Assembly (NCBI RefSeq): GCF_914271435.1 | Contig: NZ_CAJZAI010000016.1 | Span: forward strand, 1 to 64,000 | DNA from: Cupriavidus laharis | GTDB taxonomy: Bacteria > Pseudomonadota > Gammaproteobacteria > Burkholderiales > Burkholderiaceae | Length of the DNA: 64,000 nt | Reading direction: 5' to 3' | Shown here: in pieces, positions 17,819 through 25,873 of the stretch | How the letters are laid out: each line of letters starts with the position of its first letter | Numbering within the stretch: position 1 is the first letter of the stretch | Notes under the pieces: model-generated | What the model saw: the letters and a program-made list of their open reading frames with translations, nothing else | The model's database searches: none | Told to the model about the DNA's origin: nothing | Program-made: the position numbers and the translations under genes

Positions 17819-18295
17819 TCAGTCCTGTGCCGGCAGCTCCGCCGTGGCGGTGACTTCGGCCCAGCAGTTGGGCGTTTCGAACAGGACCAGGCGGGTCAGT
17901 TGCAGATGGTGGCCGAAGCAGTCCTTGAACACGGGCGCCAGCATGTCAAAGGCGATCTGCGCCAGGTTCTCGACCGTCGGGATGGCGTCCAGCACCACGG
18001 TCTTGTGCCCTTCCATCGATTGCAGGAAGTTCAGCAGCGCCGTGTCGCCACGATAGATCAGGAACGCATGGTCCCACTTCGACACTAGGTGCTCCTGCGC
18101 CAGCGTCTTGATATCGCTGAAGTCGAGGATCATGCCGTCGTCCGACGCGCCCTCACGGTGCAGTACCTCGCCCGACAGGGTCAGGTCCAGGCGATAGCGA
18201 TGGCCGTGGATGTTGCGGCACTGGCCGCAGTGATTCGGGATACGGTGGCCGGAATCGAATTCCAGCCTGCGAGTAATGGAAACTTGTTTGCTCAT
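17819..18295 (-). CDS. queD: 6-carboxytetrahydropterin synthase QueD
   Basis: A 158-residue PTPS-family protein. Zinc ligands His17 (FDSGHRI), His30 and His32 (RNIHGHRY) are present, with Cys26 in the catalytic-cysteine position. SKWDHAFL and PTVENLA supply the second catalytic His-Asp and the helix typical of QueD. It converts dihydroneopterin triphosphate to 6-carboxytetrahydropterin, the first committed step of queuosine synthesis. I chose the ATG at 18295 (MSKQVSITRR); an upstream extension in the same frame has no homology-like content. It lies between queE (106 bp upstream) and tadA. Confidence 0.92.
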   Translation of the reverse strand: MSKQVSITRRLEFDSGHRIPNHCGQCRNIHGHRYRLDLTLSGEVLHREGASDDGMILDFSDIKTLAQEHLVSKWDHAFLIYRGDTALLNFLQSMEGHKTVVLDAIPTVENLAQIAFDMLAPVFKDCFGHHLQLTRLVLFETPNCWAEVTATAELPAQD

Positions 18296-18401
18296 GAGTA
18301 CGGGCGCTTGCAAGGCGGCCTGCATTGGGTGGACTTCGGGCCGGGGTCCGCGGGCTCTATTGTGGCCCACGGTGAGACCGCACGGCAGCAATCAGCGTCG
18401 A

Positions 18402-19037
18402 TCAGCGGATGCCAAGCAGCTTGTGGGTCTGCAGCGACAGGCGCCAGCGCGGATGCTGCTGGCAGAACGCCACGGCGGCGGCGGTATTTTCGCGGGCCAG
18501 CGGGCCGTCCATGGCCTGCACCAGGAAATACTGGAAATCCAGCTGCTCGTATGCGGCGAAGTCCTGCCCGGCCTGCGGAATGACGACCTTCAGCTCGTTT
18601 CCCTTCCGGACCACCAGTTCGGAACCCATCTTCGGACTCACGCAAACCCAGTCGATGCCCGGCGGCACCGCGATCGTGCCATTGGTTTCGATCGCGATCT
18701 CGAAGCCCTGCGCGTGCAATGCGTCGATCAGCGGGGCATCGATCTGCAGCAGCGGTTCGCCGCCTGTGCACACCACCAGCGGCTTGCCACCGGCGCCCTG
18801 CGGCCATTCGGAGGCGACCGTGGCGGCCAGCTCCCCAGCCGTGCGGTACTTGCCGCCCCGCGTGCCATCGGTGCCGACAAAGTCCGTGTCGCAGAACTGG
18901 CAAACCGCCATCGCCCGGTCCTCTTCGCGCCCGCTCCACAGGTTGCAGCCGGCAAAGCGGCAGAACACCGCGGCACGGCCGGCGTTGGCGCCTTCGCCCT
19001 GCAGCGTATAGAAGATTTCCTTGACGGCGTAAGTCAT
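18402..19037 (-). CDS. queE: 7-carboxy-7-deazaguanine synthase QueE (radical SAM)
   Basis: A 211-residue radical-SAM enzyme. The cluster cysteines are Cys31, Cys46 and Cys49, spaced CX14CX2C. This is the expanded spacing known for Burkholderia-type QueE rather than the canonical CX3CX2C. YTLQGEGANAGRAAVFCRF is the family N-terminus, and VCTGGEPLLQ and IETNGTI are the SAM- and substrate-binding strands. It ring-contracts 6-carboxytetrahydropterin to 7-carboxy-7-deazaguanine. The ATG at 19037 (MTYAVKEIF) was chosen over an upstream start because the extra 51 residues are basic low-complexity sequence. No queC lies next to it. Confidence 0.92.
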   Translation of the reverse strand: MTYAVKEIFYTLQGEGANAGRAAVFCRFAGCNLWSGREEDRAMAVCQFCDTDFVGTDGTRGGKYRTAGELAATVASEWPQGAGGKPLVVCTGGEPLLQIDAPLIDALHAQGFEIAIETNGTIAVPPGIDWVCVSPKMGSELVVRKGNELKVVIPQAGQDFAAYEQLDFQYFLVQAMDGPLARENTAAAVAFCQQHPRWRLSLQTHKLLGIR

Positions 19038-19460
19038 GCTTTGCGGCGCGCTCCGGTCGGGAACGCAGTGGTTTCGGCGCCCGATGGCGGCCGTTCTTTC
19101 ATGGGTCGGGAGAGCGAGGCCAGGACTCCGGATCAGAGATGGCTTGAGGGAAGGCGGCCTCCGGCAGTTGATCGGGGCGGTGGTCCGCATGGCCTCTCGC
19201 AGGCTGTATCCGGCAGCGGCCAGACATCATGCAAGTATACCAGACGAGTCAGGGTTTCCGCTGATATGGCGACCGGACGGCACGTGGCGCGAAGGCAGAC
19301 GTCATCACTCCGCCCCTCGCCGGATCCACGATGCCGCATAGTGGCTCAAGACCTTATTCTTGAATTTTTCTCAAATATATTCTGCCGATCACCACGTTAA
19401 TCTGCAAAGATATTGCAGGCACACTGCCGCCATCCCATCTTCGGAGTCTGGAGGCAGACC
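19038..19460. other. 423-bp divergent intergenic region, queE / MFS gene
   Basis: No coding region is convincing here. It holds an AT-rich patch at 19352-19383, unusual for this GC-rich window and likely the promoter zone of the exporter. It also holds the inverted repeat CTGCAA-N5-TTGCAG at 19402-19418. I could not assign a preQ1 riboswitch to the queE leader. Confidence 0.5.
19402..19418. promoter_or_regulatory. Candidate operator upstream of the MFS exporter
   Basis: The perfect 6-bp inverted repeat CTGCAA / TTGCAG has a five-base spacer and ends 42 bp before the exporter ATG, next to an AT-rich patch. The geometry fits a dimeric repressor site. No regulator gene adjoins it. Confidence 0.35.
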
Positions 19461-20666
19461 ATGCCCATTGCCCTGTTAGCGCTGACCATCAGCGCATTCG
19501 CCATCGGTACGACAGAATTCGTGATCGTCGGCCTGATCCCCACTATTGCCGCGGACCTGCACATCAGTCTGCCGTCCGCCGGGTTGCTGGTCAGCCTGTA
19601 CGCGCTGGGCGTGGCTGTCGGCGCGCCCGTGCTGACTGCGCTGACCGGCCGCCTGCCCCGCAAGATGCTGCTGCTGTCACTGATGGCACTCTTTACGCTC
19701 GGCAATCTTCTGGCCTGGAAAGCGCCCAGCTATGAATCCCTGGTCATGGCGCGGATCCTGACAGGCCTTGCCCATGGCGTGTTCTTCTCGATCGGCTCGA
19801 CCATCGCTACCGGCCTCGTACCGAAGGAAAAGGCGGCCAGCGCCATCGCCATCATGTTCACCGGGCTGACCGTCGCGCTGGTGACGGGTGTCCCGCTGGG
19901 CACGTTCATCGGCCAGCATTTCGGCTGGCGCGAGACCTTCCTGGCCGTCTCCGGGCTCGGCATGATCGCCTTCGTCGGCAGCCTGCTGTTCGTGCCGTCG
20001 TCGATCCGGCACACGCCGCCGGCATCGCTGCTGCAGCAGGCGCGCGTGCTGGCGGAGCCACGCTTGTTGCTGGTGTACGCCAAGACGGCAATCGGCTATG
20101 GCGGCTCGTTCATCCCGTTCACCTTCCTGGCGCCGATCCTGCAGGACGTGTCGGGTTTTAGCGCCAACGCTGTCGGACTGGTAATGCTCGTGTATGGCGT
20201 ATCCGTGGCCGTGGGCAATATCTGGGGTGGCCGCCTGGCCGACCGCCATGGCCCGATTCCGGCACTGCGATTGGTGTTCCTGCTGCTGGCGTTCGTGCTG
20301 TTCGTGCTGACCTTCACCGCGCCGCACCCATGGCTGGTCGTGGCTACGGTGCTGGCCTGGGGCGCCGTGGCTTTCGGCAATGTGCCGGGCTTGCAGGTCT
20401 ACGTGGTCAAGCAGGCAGAGCGCCATACACCGCACGCTGTCGATGTGGCCTCCGGCCTGAACATCGCGGCATTCAATCTCGGCATTGCAGGGGCAGCCTG
20501 GGCTGGCGGCCTGATCGTCACGCACCTGGGCCTGATGCATACGCCGTGGATCGGTGCGCTCGTCGTGCTGGTGGCGCTGGGCCTGACGGAATTGAGCGGC
20601 CGGCTGGACCGCGCCGCCGGCTTCGATGCACGCGGCAGCCTGCCTGCCGGCGCCGCCATGCACTAA
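19461..20666 (+). CDS. MFS transporter, DHA1-type exporter
   Basis: A 401-residue membrane protein with about 12 hydrophobic segments. TM1 contains the AFAIGTTEFVIVGLIP block typical of the AraJ/YdhP/SotB group of drug:H+ antiporter-1 exporters. GRLPRKMLLL after TM2 is the motif-A-like loop, and the TM5 region contains VALVTGVPLGTFIGQHFGWRETF (motif C type). It probably exports sugars, arabinose-like compounds or drugs by proton antiport; the substrate is unknown. The ATG at 19461 is preceded by GGAGG. It converges on the DUF1993 gene with a small GC hairpin between them. Confidence 0.88.
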   Translation: MPIALLALTISAFAIGTTEFVIVGLIPTIAADLHISLPSAGLLVSLYALGVAVGAPVLTALTGRLPRKMLLLSLMALFTLGNLLAWKAPSYESLVMARILTGLAHGVFFSIGSTIATGLVPKEKAASAIAIMFTGLTVALVTGVPLGTFIGQHFGWRETFLAVSGLGMIAFVGSLLFVPSSIRHTPPASLLQQARVLAEPRLLLVYAKTAIGYGGSFIPFTFLAPILQDVSGFSANAVGLVMLVYGVSVAVGNIWGGRLADRHGPIPALRLVFLLLAFVLFVLTFTAPHPWLVVATVLAWGAVAFGNVPGLQVYVVKQAERHTPHAVDVASGLNIAAFNLGIAGAAWAGGLIVTHLGLMHTPWIGALVVLVALGLTELSGRLDRAAGFDARGSLPAGAAMH

Positions 20667-20697
20667 ACCCCGGCGTGGCCGGGGCAAGGACAGAGCT

Positions 20698-21204
20698 TCA
20701 GCGTGTGCCGAGGAAGTCCACCTTGCCGATCTGCACCCCCTTATGGCGCAGGATGTCGTACGCCGTGGTGATATGGAAATAGAAGTTCGGCAGAGCAAAG
20801 CCCAGCAGGTAGCTCTTGCCGTCGAAGGTCATCGTGCCCTGCCGCAGCTTCAGCTCGATGACTCTCGACTCGCTGCCTTCGAGCTGTTCGGGGCGAATCG
20901 ACTTCAGGAAACCCACGGTTTTCGCGATACGCTCCTGCAATTCGGGAAAGGTTGCCTCGTTGTCGGCATAGGACGGCACATCGATACCTGCGAGCCGCGC
21001 CGCGCAGCCTTTCGCGGCATCGCTGGCACGCTGCACCTGGGCCGGCAGCGCGTCCATGTCCGCGATCAGGCGCGTCTGGATCAGGTCGGCTGGATCCATT
21101 CCCTGCGCCTGCGCATGCGCCGCCCCTTTCTCGAGGATGGCGGACAGGTTGGTCAGGGCGCGGATGAACGCGGGAATCGATACGTCATACATCGAGAGGG
21201 CCAT
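20698..21204 (-). CDS. DUF1993 domain-containing protein
   Basis: A 168-residue protein matching the DUF1993 family, which has a DinB-like four-helix look. The N-terminus MALSMYDVSIPAFIRALTNL, the central DMDALPAQVQRASDAAKG, and the C-terminal LPNFYFHITTAYDILRHKGV with its FH..T..DILR motif are typical. Function is unknown. The ATG at 21204 is preceded by CCAGGAGACC. An in-frame upstream extension of 128 residues lacks any conserved look and was dropped. It is a single-gene unit. Confidence 0.85.
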   Translation of the reverse strand: MALSMYDVSIPAFIRALTNLSAILEKGAAHAQAQGMDPADLIQTRLIADMDALPAQVQRASDAAKGCAARLAGIDVPSYADNEATFPELQERIAKTVGFLKSIRPEQLEGSESRVIELKLRQGTMTFDGKSYLLGFALPNFYFHITTAYDILRHKGVQIGKVDFLGTR

Positions 21205-21387
21205 GTGGTCTCCTGGCATGGGTCGTGTCTGGTTTTCCTGTGCGGCGGCTCGGCACCGCCGGTGGCAGCATAAATCGAATCGGCGCCGCGTGCAGTCATC
21301 CTGCTGCCGTGCCCGGCCACCGCTTCCTGCCTTAAGATATCCGGTTACCAGCCCCAAAACGGGGCCACGCGAAGCCGCCACGCCCCG

Positions 21388-21789
21388 ATGAACGCCCCCT
21401 TCCCGATCCGCACGGAATGCCCGCCCGGCGCCTGCACCTGCCGCAGGGAAGAACTGCTGGCCGATCCGAACGCCGATATCCGCGTCCTGCGCCTGACACG
21501 CGAGGAGGAAAAACGGCTGGTGGCACGGCTGGAAAGCGTGACGAGCCTGGCGGACTTGCGGCACGTGGGCAGCCGCTTGCAAGCACAACTGGGCATCGTC
21601 CTGACCATCACGCCGAGCGCGAACGGCGTGCGTACGCTGCGCGGGATCAATATCCAGCTGGAGGACCAGCCAGGGCTGTGCCGGAAGACGAGGCAGGCGA
21701 TTCCTGCCGCGGTCCGGCGGGCGATGGAGGCTACGCCGGAGATTGCTTATGCGCTGCTGGATGAGCAGGATCTGTTGGGTGGGGGGTGA
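21388..21789 (+). CDS. Hypothetical protein with N-terminal cysteine motif
   Basis: A 133-residue cytoplasmic-looking protein that I cannot place in a named family. The N-terminus has three closely spaced cysteines in ECPPGACTCRREELL, a pattern I associate with unnamed betaproteobacterial proteins, followed by VLRLTREEEKRLVARL. The middle region (LQAQLGIVLTITPSANGVRT) is strand-like. A fourth cysteine occurs in QPGLCRKTRQAIPAAVRRAM. The cysteines could bind a metal or form a redox centre; this is not shown. It is monocistronic, with a clear terminator 30 bp downstream. Confidence 0.75.
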   Translation: MNAPFPIRTECPPGACTCRREELLADPNADIRVLRLTREEEKRLVARLESVTSLADLRHVGSRLQAQLGIVLTITPSANGVRTLRGINIQLEDQPGLCRKTRQAIPAAVRRAMEATPEIAYALLDEQDLLGGG

Positions 21790-21817
21790 ACCTGCCGGGT
21801 TCGCCCGGTTTGGAAAG

Positions 21818-21849
21818 TCAGGATTTTGATAATCCTGAGTGCTCTTTTT
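21818..21849 (+). terminator. Intrinsic terminator after the cysteine-motif gene
   Basis: The 8-bp stem TCAGGATT / AATCCTGA (21818-21825, 21831-21838) is followed after a few bases by five Ts. It lies 29 bp after the stop of the gene ending at 21789. Confidence 0.7.
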
Positions 21850-21910
21850 CCAACAATTTCAAACCACAGGGACAGGCGCCGCCCACGGCTGCGAAATCCC
21901 GTGATCGCCA

Positions 21911-21944
21911 AGAAACACGAAGCCCGCGCATCAGCACGGGCTTC
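21911..21944 (-). terminator. Intrinsic terminator after guaA
   Basis: The stem GAAGCCCG / CGGGCTTC (21919-21926, 21937-21944) has a 10-base loop. On the minus strand it runs into GTGTTTCTT. It lies about 58 bp beyond the guaA stop. Confidence 0.6.
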
Positions 21945-22001
21945 TGGGGCAAGCTCAATCGTTCGATCAACAGCCTGGAGTAGCTATCGGCTCACGCCAC
22001 A

Positions 22002-23621
22002 TCACTCCCACTCGATCGTCGCAGGCGGCTTGCCCGACACGTCATACACTACCCGGTTCAGCCCACGCACTTCATTGATGATCCGGTTCGAGCACCGTCC
22101 CAGCAGCGAATACGGCAGGTGCGCCCAGTGCGCCGTCATGAAGTCCGTAGTCTGCACTGCGCGCAGCGCGACGACGTAGTCATAGGTACGGCCATCGCCC
22201 ATCACCCCCACCGACTTCACCGGCAGGAACACGGCAAAGGCCTGGCTGGTCAGGTCGTACCAGCTCTTGCCGACCTGCTGCGGCTCGCACAGGCCGGCGG
22301 CAGCGTCTTGCTCCGTCGCGATGGTCTTGCGCAGTTCCTCGATGAAGATGGCATCCGCACGGCGCAGCAGGTCGGCGTAGTCGCGCTTGACTTCGCCAAG
22401 GATGCGCACGCCCAGGCCCGGACCCGGGAACGGATGGCGGTACACCATCTCGGGTGGCAGGCCGAGCGCCACGCCCAGCTCGCGGACTTCGTCCTTGAAT
22501 AGGTCGCGCAGCGGCTCCAGCAGCTTCAGGCCCAGCGTTTCGGGCAGGCCACCGACATTGTGGTGGCTCTTGATGGTAGTAGCCTTCTTGGTCTTGGTGC
22601 CGCCCGACTCGACCACGTCGGGGTAGATCGTGCCCTGGGCCAGCCACTTCGCGTTGGTGAGCTTCTTCGCTTCGGCCTGGAAGACCTCGACGAATTCGCG
22701 GCCGATGATCTTGCGCTTCTGCTCGGGGTCGGTCACGCCGGCCAGGTGGCCGAGGAACTGTTCCGAGGCATCGATATGCACGACCTTGGCATGCAGGCGG
22801 CCGGCGAACATCTCCATCACCATCTTGCCTTCGTCCAGGCGCAGCAGGCCGTGGTCGACGAACACGCAGGTGAGCTGGTCACCGATCGCACGATGGATCA
22901 GCGCGGCAGCCACCGACGAATCCACGCCGCCGGACAGGCCGAGAATCACCTCTTCGTCGCCCACCTGCTTGCGGATCAGCGACACGGCTTCCTCGATGTG
23001 GTCCTGCATCACCCAGTCCGCGTTGGCGCGGCAGATGCCCAGGACGAAGCGCTCGAGCATCTCGCGGCCCTTCGACGTGTGCGTGACTTCCGGGTGGAAC
23101 TGCACAGCGTAGTAGCCGCGCGCCTCATCTGCCATGCCGGCGATCGGGCAGCTCGGCGTGGATGCCATCAGCTTGAAGCCCGGCGGCAGCGCGGCAACCT
23201 TGTCGCCGTGGCTCATCCAAACCTTCAGCATGCCGTGGCCTTCGGCCGTGGTGAAATCCTCGATGTCCTTGAGCAGCGGGGTGTGGCCATGGGCACGCAC
23301 CTCGGCGTAGCCGAACTCGCGGTGATCGCTCCACTCCACCTTGCCACCCAACTGCACGGCCATGGTCTGCATGCCGTAGCAGATGCCCAGCACCGGCACG
23401 CTCAGATCCCAAACCGCCTGCGGCGCGCGCAGCTGGTGGTCTTCATAGGTGCTGGCGTGGCTGCCCGACAAAATGATGCCCTTGGGCGCGAATTCGCGGA
23501 CGAATTCGTCGCTCACGTCGTTCGGATGGATCTCGCAATAGACGTGCGCCTCGCGAACGCGGCGGGCAATCAGCTGCGTGACCTGCGAGCCGAAATCAAG
23601 AATAAGGATTTTGTCGTGCAT
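22002..23621 (-). CDS. guaA: GMP synthase (glutamine-hydrolysing)
   Basis: A 539-residue enzyme. The N-terminal class I GATase domain has nucleophile Cys81 in GICYGMQ and the catalytic His-Glu in QFHPEVTHT. The ATP-pyrophosphatase domain has the P-loop LGLSGGVDSSVAAAL near residue 230. The C-terminal dimerisation domain ends RVVYDVSGKPPATIEWE, as in all GuaA. It aminates XMP to GMP with glutamine and ATP. Its first 26 bp overlap the end of the upstream membrane-protein gene, which lies between it and guaB. The three genes probably form one transcription unit. Confidence 0.97.
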   Translation of the reverse strand: MHDKILILDFGSQVTQLIARRVREAHVYCEIHPNDVSDEFVREFAPKGIILSGSHASTYEDHQLRAPQAVWDLSVPVLGICYGMQTMAVQLGGKVEWSDHREFGYAEVRAHGHTPLLKDIEDFTTAEGHGMLKVWMSHGDKVAALPPGFKLMASTPSCPIAGMADEARGYYAVQFHPEVTHTSKGREMLERFVLGICRANADWVMQDHIEEAVSLIRKQVGDEEVILGLSGGVDSSVAAALIHRAIGDQLTCVFVDHGLLRLDEGKMVMEMFAGRLHAKVVHIDASEQFLGHLAGVTDPEQKRKIIGREFVEVFQAEAKKLTNAKWLAQGTIYPDVVESGGTKTKKATTIKSHHNVGGLPETLGLKLLEPLRDLFKDEVRELGVALGLPPEMVYRHPFPGPGLGVRILGEVKRDYADLLRRADAIFIEELRKTIATEQDAAAGLCEPQQVGKSWYDLTSQAFAVFLPVKSVGVMGDGRTYDYVVALRAVQTTDFMTAHWAHLPYSLLGRCSNRIINEVRGLNRVVYDVSGKPPATIEWE

Positions 23622-24219
23622 GATGGGCGGGTGGCGTATCTTCCGGTTCGGGTTCGGTTGTCACTTCCGTGCCCGGGCCATAGCCGGGCGGCGGCGTGAT
23701 GACCGGCTCGCGCCGGGTGTCGGGGAATTTCGATGTTTGCGCGCGGCGCACGGCGCCGGATTGGTTGCGCGGGTCATTGGCTTCGGTGGCCTGCTGCAGC
23801 TCACGCTCCGCCTTCAGTTGCCGCTCCCGGTTGCGTACACGCTTGGCCGCTGGTATCTGCACCAGCGCGAAGAAACCAAGCATGACCACAAGCACGGGCA
23901 GCCAGACTTTGCCAGCGCCCTCAAGCGGCAGCTCCAGGAAAATCATCCAGGAGAGAATCAGCAGCGCGCTGGCCAGGTTGACATAGCCGGCGGTCCGCGC
24001 CACCGTCACCGTCATTTGTCCGTTGAAAGTCGCGTGCCACAGCAGCCAGGCCAGACCTATGAGCGCCACGCCCAGCAGCTGTCCGAACAGCGCCGGTTGT
24101 GGCTGCGGCAACTGCAAGGCCGCATACAGCGTGGTAAACGGCGACATCAGCAGCAGCACACCGAGCAGCAGGTCGAGCAAGGCATCGAAGAACAGCACGG
24201 CTCGCAGCAGTACCTTCAT
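23596..24219 (-). CDS. Hypothetical membrane protein between guaB and guaA
   Basis: A 207-residue protein with about four hydrophobic segments, at residues near 5-28, 42-62, 78-96 and 103-122. A basic cytoplasmic-looking tail follows (KRVRNRERQLKAERELQQA), then a Pro/Glu-rich disordered end. No enzymatic motif is visible and I do not recognise a named family. AGGAACGCTC precedes the ATG. The 3' end overlaps guaA by 26 bp in another frame, implying translational coupling with GMP synthase. A strong hairpin (24237-24258) lies in the 77-bp gap after guaB. Any link to purine metabolism is inference from position only. Confidence 0.8.
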   Translation of the reverse strand: MKVLLRAVLFFDALLDLLLGVLLLMSPFTTLYAALQLPQPQPALFGQLLGVALIGLAWLLWHATFNGQMTVTVARTAGYVNLASALLILSWMIFLELPLEGAGKVWLPVLVVMLGFFALVQIPAAKRVRNRERQLKAERELQQATEANDPRNQSGAVRRAQTSKFPDTRREPVITPPPGYGPGTEVTTEPEPEDTPPAHHARQNPYS

Positions 24220-24236
24220 GAGCGTTCCTCAGCGGG

Positions 24237-24258
24237 CCCGGCAGGCTTGCCTGCCGGG
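24237..24258 (-). promoter_or_regulatory. Intercistronic hairpin after guaB
   Basis: The 22-bp near-palindrome CCCGGCAGGC-TT-GCCTGCCGGG lies between guaB and the membrane-protein gene. It has no T-tract, so it is more likely an RNA-stability or partial-termination element than a full terminator. Confidence 0.45.
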
Positions 24259-24296
24259 ATGCCCTGGCATCTGGCCTGGCACGCCTGCCGCGCGGG

Positions 24297-25760
24297 TCAG
24301 TCGATGTGGTAGTTCGGCGCTTCCTTGGTGATCTGCACGTCGTGCACGTGCGACTCACGCATGCCGGCCGCAGTGATCTGCACGAACTGGGCGTTTTCGT
24401 GCCAGTCGGCGATCGACTTGCTGCCGCAGTAGCCCATGGAGGCGCGCACGCCGCCGGTGAGCTGGTGGATGATGGCCATGACCGAGCCCTTGTAGGGCAC
24501 GCGGCCTTCGATGCCTTCCGGAACCAGCTTGTCGACGTTGGCGGTGTTGTCTTCCTGGAAGTAACGGTCGGCTGCGCCGTCCTTCATGGCGCCCACCGAA
24601 CCCATGCCGCGGTAGCTCTTGAACGAGCGGCCCTGGTACAGGAACACTTCGCCCGGCGCTTCCTCGGTACCCGAGAACATGCCGCCCATCATCACGGTGT
24701 GGGCGCCGGCTGCCAGCGCCTTGGCCACGTCGCCGGAGTAGCGGATGCCGCCATCGGCAATCAGCGGCACGCCGGTGCCCTCCAGGGCCTCGGCCACGTT
24801 CGACACGGCGGTGATCTGCGGCACGCCCACGCCGGCCACGATACGCGTAGTGCAGATCGAGCCGGGGCCGATGCCGACCTTGACGCCGTCCGCGCCATGC
24901 TCGACCAGTGCCCGTGCGGCATCGCCGGTGGCAATGTTGCCGCCGACCACCTGCACCTGCGGGAAGTTCTGCTTGACCCAGCGCACGCGGTCCAGCACGC
25001 CCTGGCTGTGGCCGTGCGCGGTATCGACCACGATCACGTCCACGCCGGCCTTGACCAGCAGTTCAACGCGCTCGTCATTCTCCGGGCCCACACCGACGGC
25101 CGCACCGACACGCAGCTGGCCGTGGTCATCCTTGCTGGCCAGCGGGTTTTCCACGGCCTTCTGGATGTCCTTCACCGTGATCAGGCCGCGCAGCTCGAAT
25201 GCCGAGTTGACCACCAGCACGCGCTCCAGGCGGTGGCGATTCATCAAGCGCTTGGCTTCTTCCAGCGGAGCGCCTTCGTTGACGGTCACCAGCTTCTCGC
25301 GCGGGGTCATCTTGGCGCGCACCGGGGCATCCAGCTCTTCCTCGAAGCGCAGGTCGCGGTTGGTGATGATGCCGACAACCGTCTTGCCTTCCAGCACCGG
25401 GAAGCCCGAGATGCCATGCTGCTGCGACAGCGCGATCACTTCCCGCACCCTCATCTCCGGAGAAATGGTGATTGGATCACGCAACACGCCCGATTCGTAG
25501 CGCTTGACGCGAGCCACTTCGCGGGCCTGGTCCGCCGGCTTGAAGTTCTTGTGGACGATGCCGATGCCGCCGGCCTGCGCCATGGCAATGGCCAGGCGGG
25601 CTTCCGTCACAGTATCCATGGCGGCGGACACCAGCGGAATGTTCAGGTCGATCGAACGAGTCAGGCGGGTACGAAGGGAGACATCCCGGGGCAGGACGGC
25701 CGAATAGGCCGGCACGAGCAGCACATCATCGAACGTGAGTGCTTTCTGGACAAGACGCAT
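24297..25760 (-). CDS. guaB: Inosine-5'-monophosphate dehydrogenase
   Basis: A 487-residue TIM-barrel enzyme. The active-site loop GIGPGSICTTRIV carries nucleophile Cys303. Two CBS domains are inserted around residues 93-200 (ITISPEMRVREVIALSQQHG, NRDLRFEEELDAPV). GVDVIVVDTAHGHS and the IADGGIRYSGDVAKAL phosphate-binding region are intact. It oxidises IMP to XMP with NAD+, the committed step to GMP. It is the first gene of the guaB-membrane protein-guaA unit and has a consensus -10 box 27 bp upstream of its ATG. Confidence 0.97.
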   Translation of the reverse strand: MRLVQKALTFDDVLLVPAYSAVLPRDVSLRTRLTRSIDLNIPLVSAAMDTVTEARLAIAMAQAGGIGIVHKNFKPADQAREVARVKRYESGVLRDPITISPEMRVREVIALSQQHGISGFPVLEGKTVVGIITNRDLRFEEELDAPVRAKMTPREKLVTVNEGAPLEEAKRLMNRHRLERVLVVNSAFELRGLITVKDIQKAVENPLASKDDHGQLRVGAAVGVGPENDERVELLVKAGVDVIVVDTAHGHSQGVLDRVRWVKQNFPQVQVVGGNIATGDAARALVEHGADGVKVGIGPGSICTTRIVAGVGVPQITAVSNVAEALEGTGVPLIADGGIRYSGDVAKALAAGAHTVMMGGMFSGTEEAPGEVFLYQGRSFKSYRGMGSVGAMKDGAADRYFQEDNTANVDKLVPEGIEGRVPYKGSVMAIIHQLTGGVRASMGYCGSKSIADWHENAQFVQITAAGMRESHVHDVQITKEAPNYHID

Positions 25761-25786
25761 AGCAAATCCTCTAGGCGCAAAACCGA

Positions 25787-25792
25787 ATTATA
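25787..25792 (-). promoter_or_regulatory. guaB promoter -10 box
   Basis: On the minus strand a perfect TATAAT, with TG immediately upstream, lies 27 bp before the guaB ATG. The -35 at 17 bp (GCGTCA) is poor. A short leader of about 20 nt is implied. Confidence 0.5.
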
Positions 25793-25846
25793 CAGGAATG
25801 CGCGTGTCTTGACGCGGCGCAAACGCCCGCGCACGACGGTCTCTGC

Positions 25847-25852
25847 TATGCT
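25847..25852 (+). promoter_or_regulatory. Extended -10 candidate for the EamA transporter gene
   Basis: TGC-TATGCT fits an extended -10 element, lying 21 bp before the GTG at 25874. No -35 is recognised. Confidence 0.35.
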
Positions 25853-25873
25853 CGACGTCTTTTTCTTCGAAGC

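Noticed and set aside
19038..19400. preQ1 riboswitch upstream of queE
   Set aside because: I could not find the short pseudoknot pattern; the leader shows nothing diagnostic.
21786..21983. 65-residue open frame after the cysteine-motif gene
   Set aside because: It overlaps two terminator hairpins, has no ribosome-binding site and shows no conserved-looking content.
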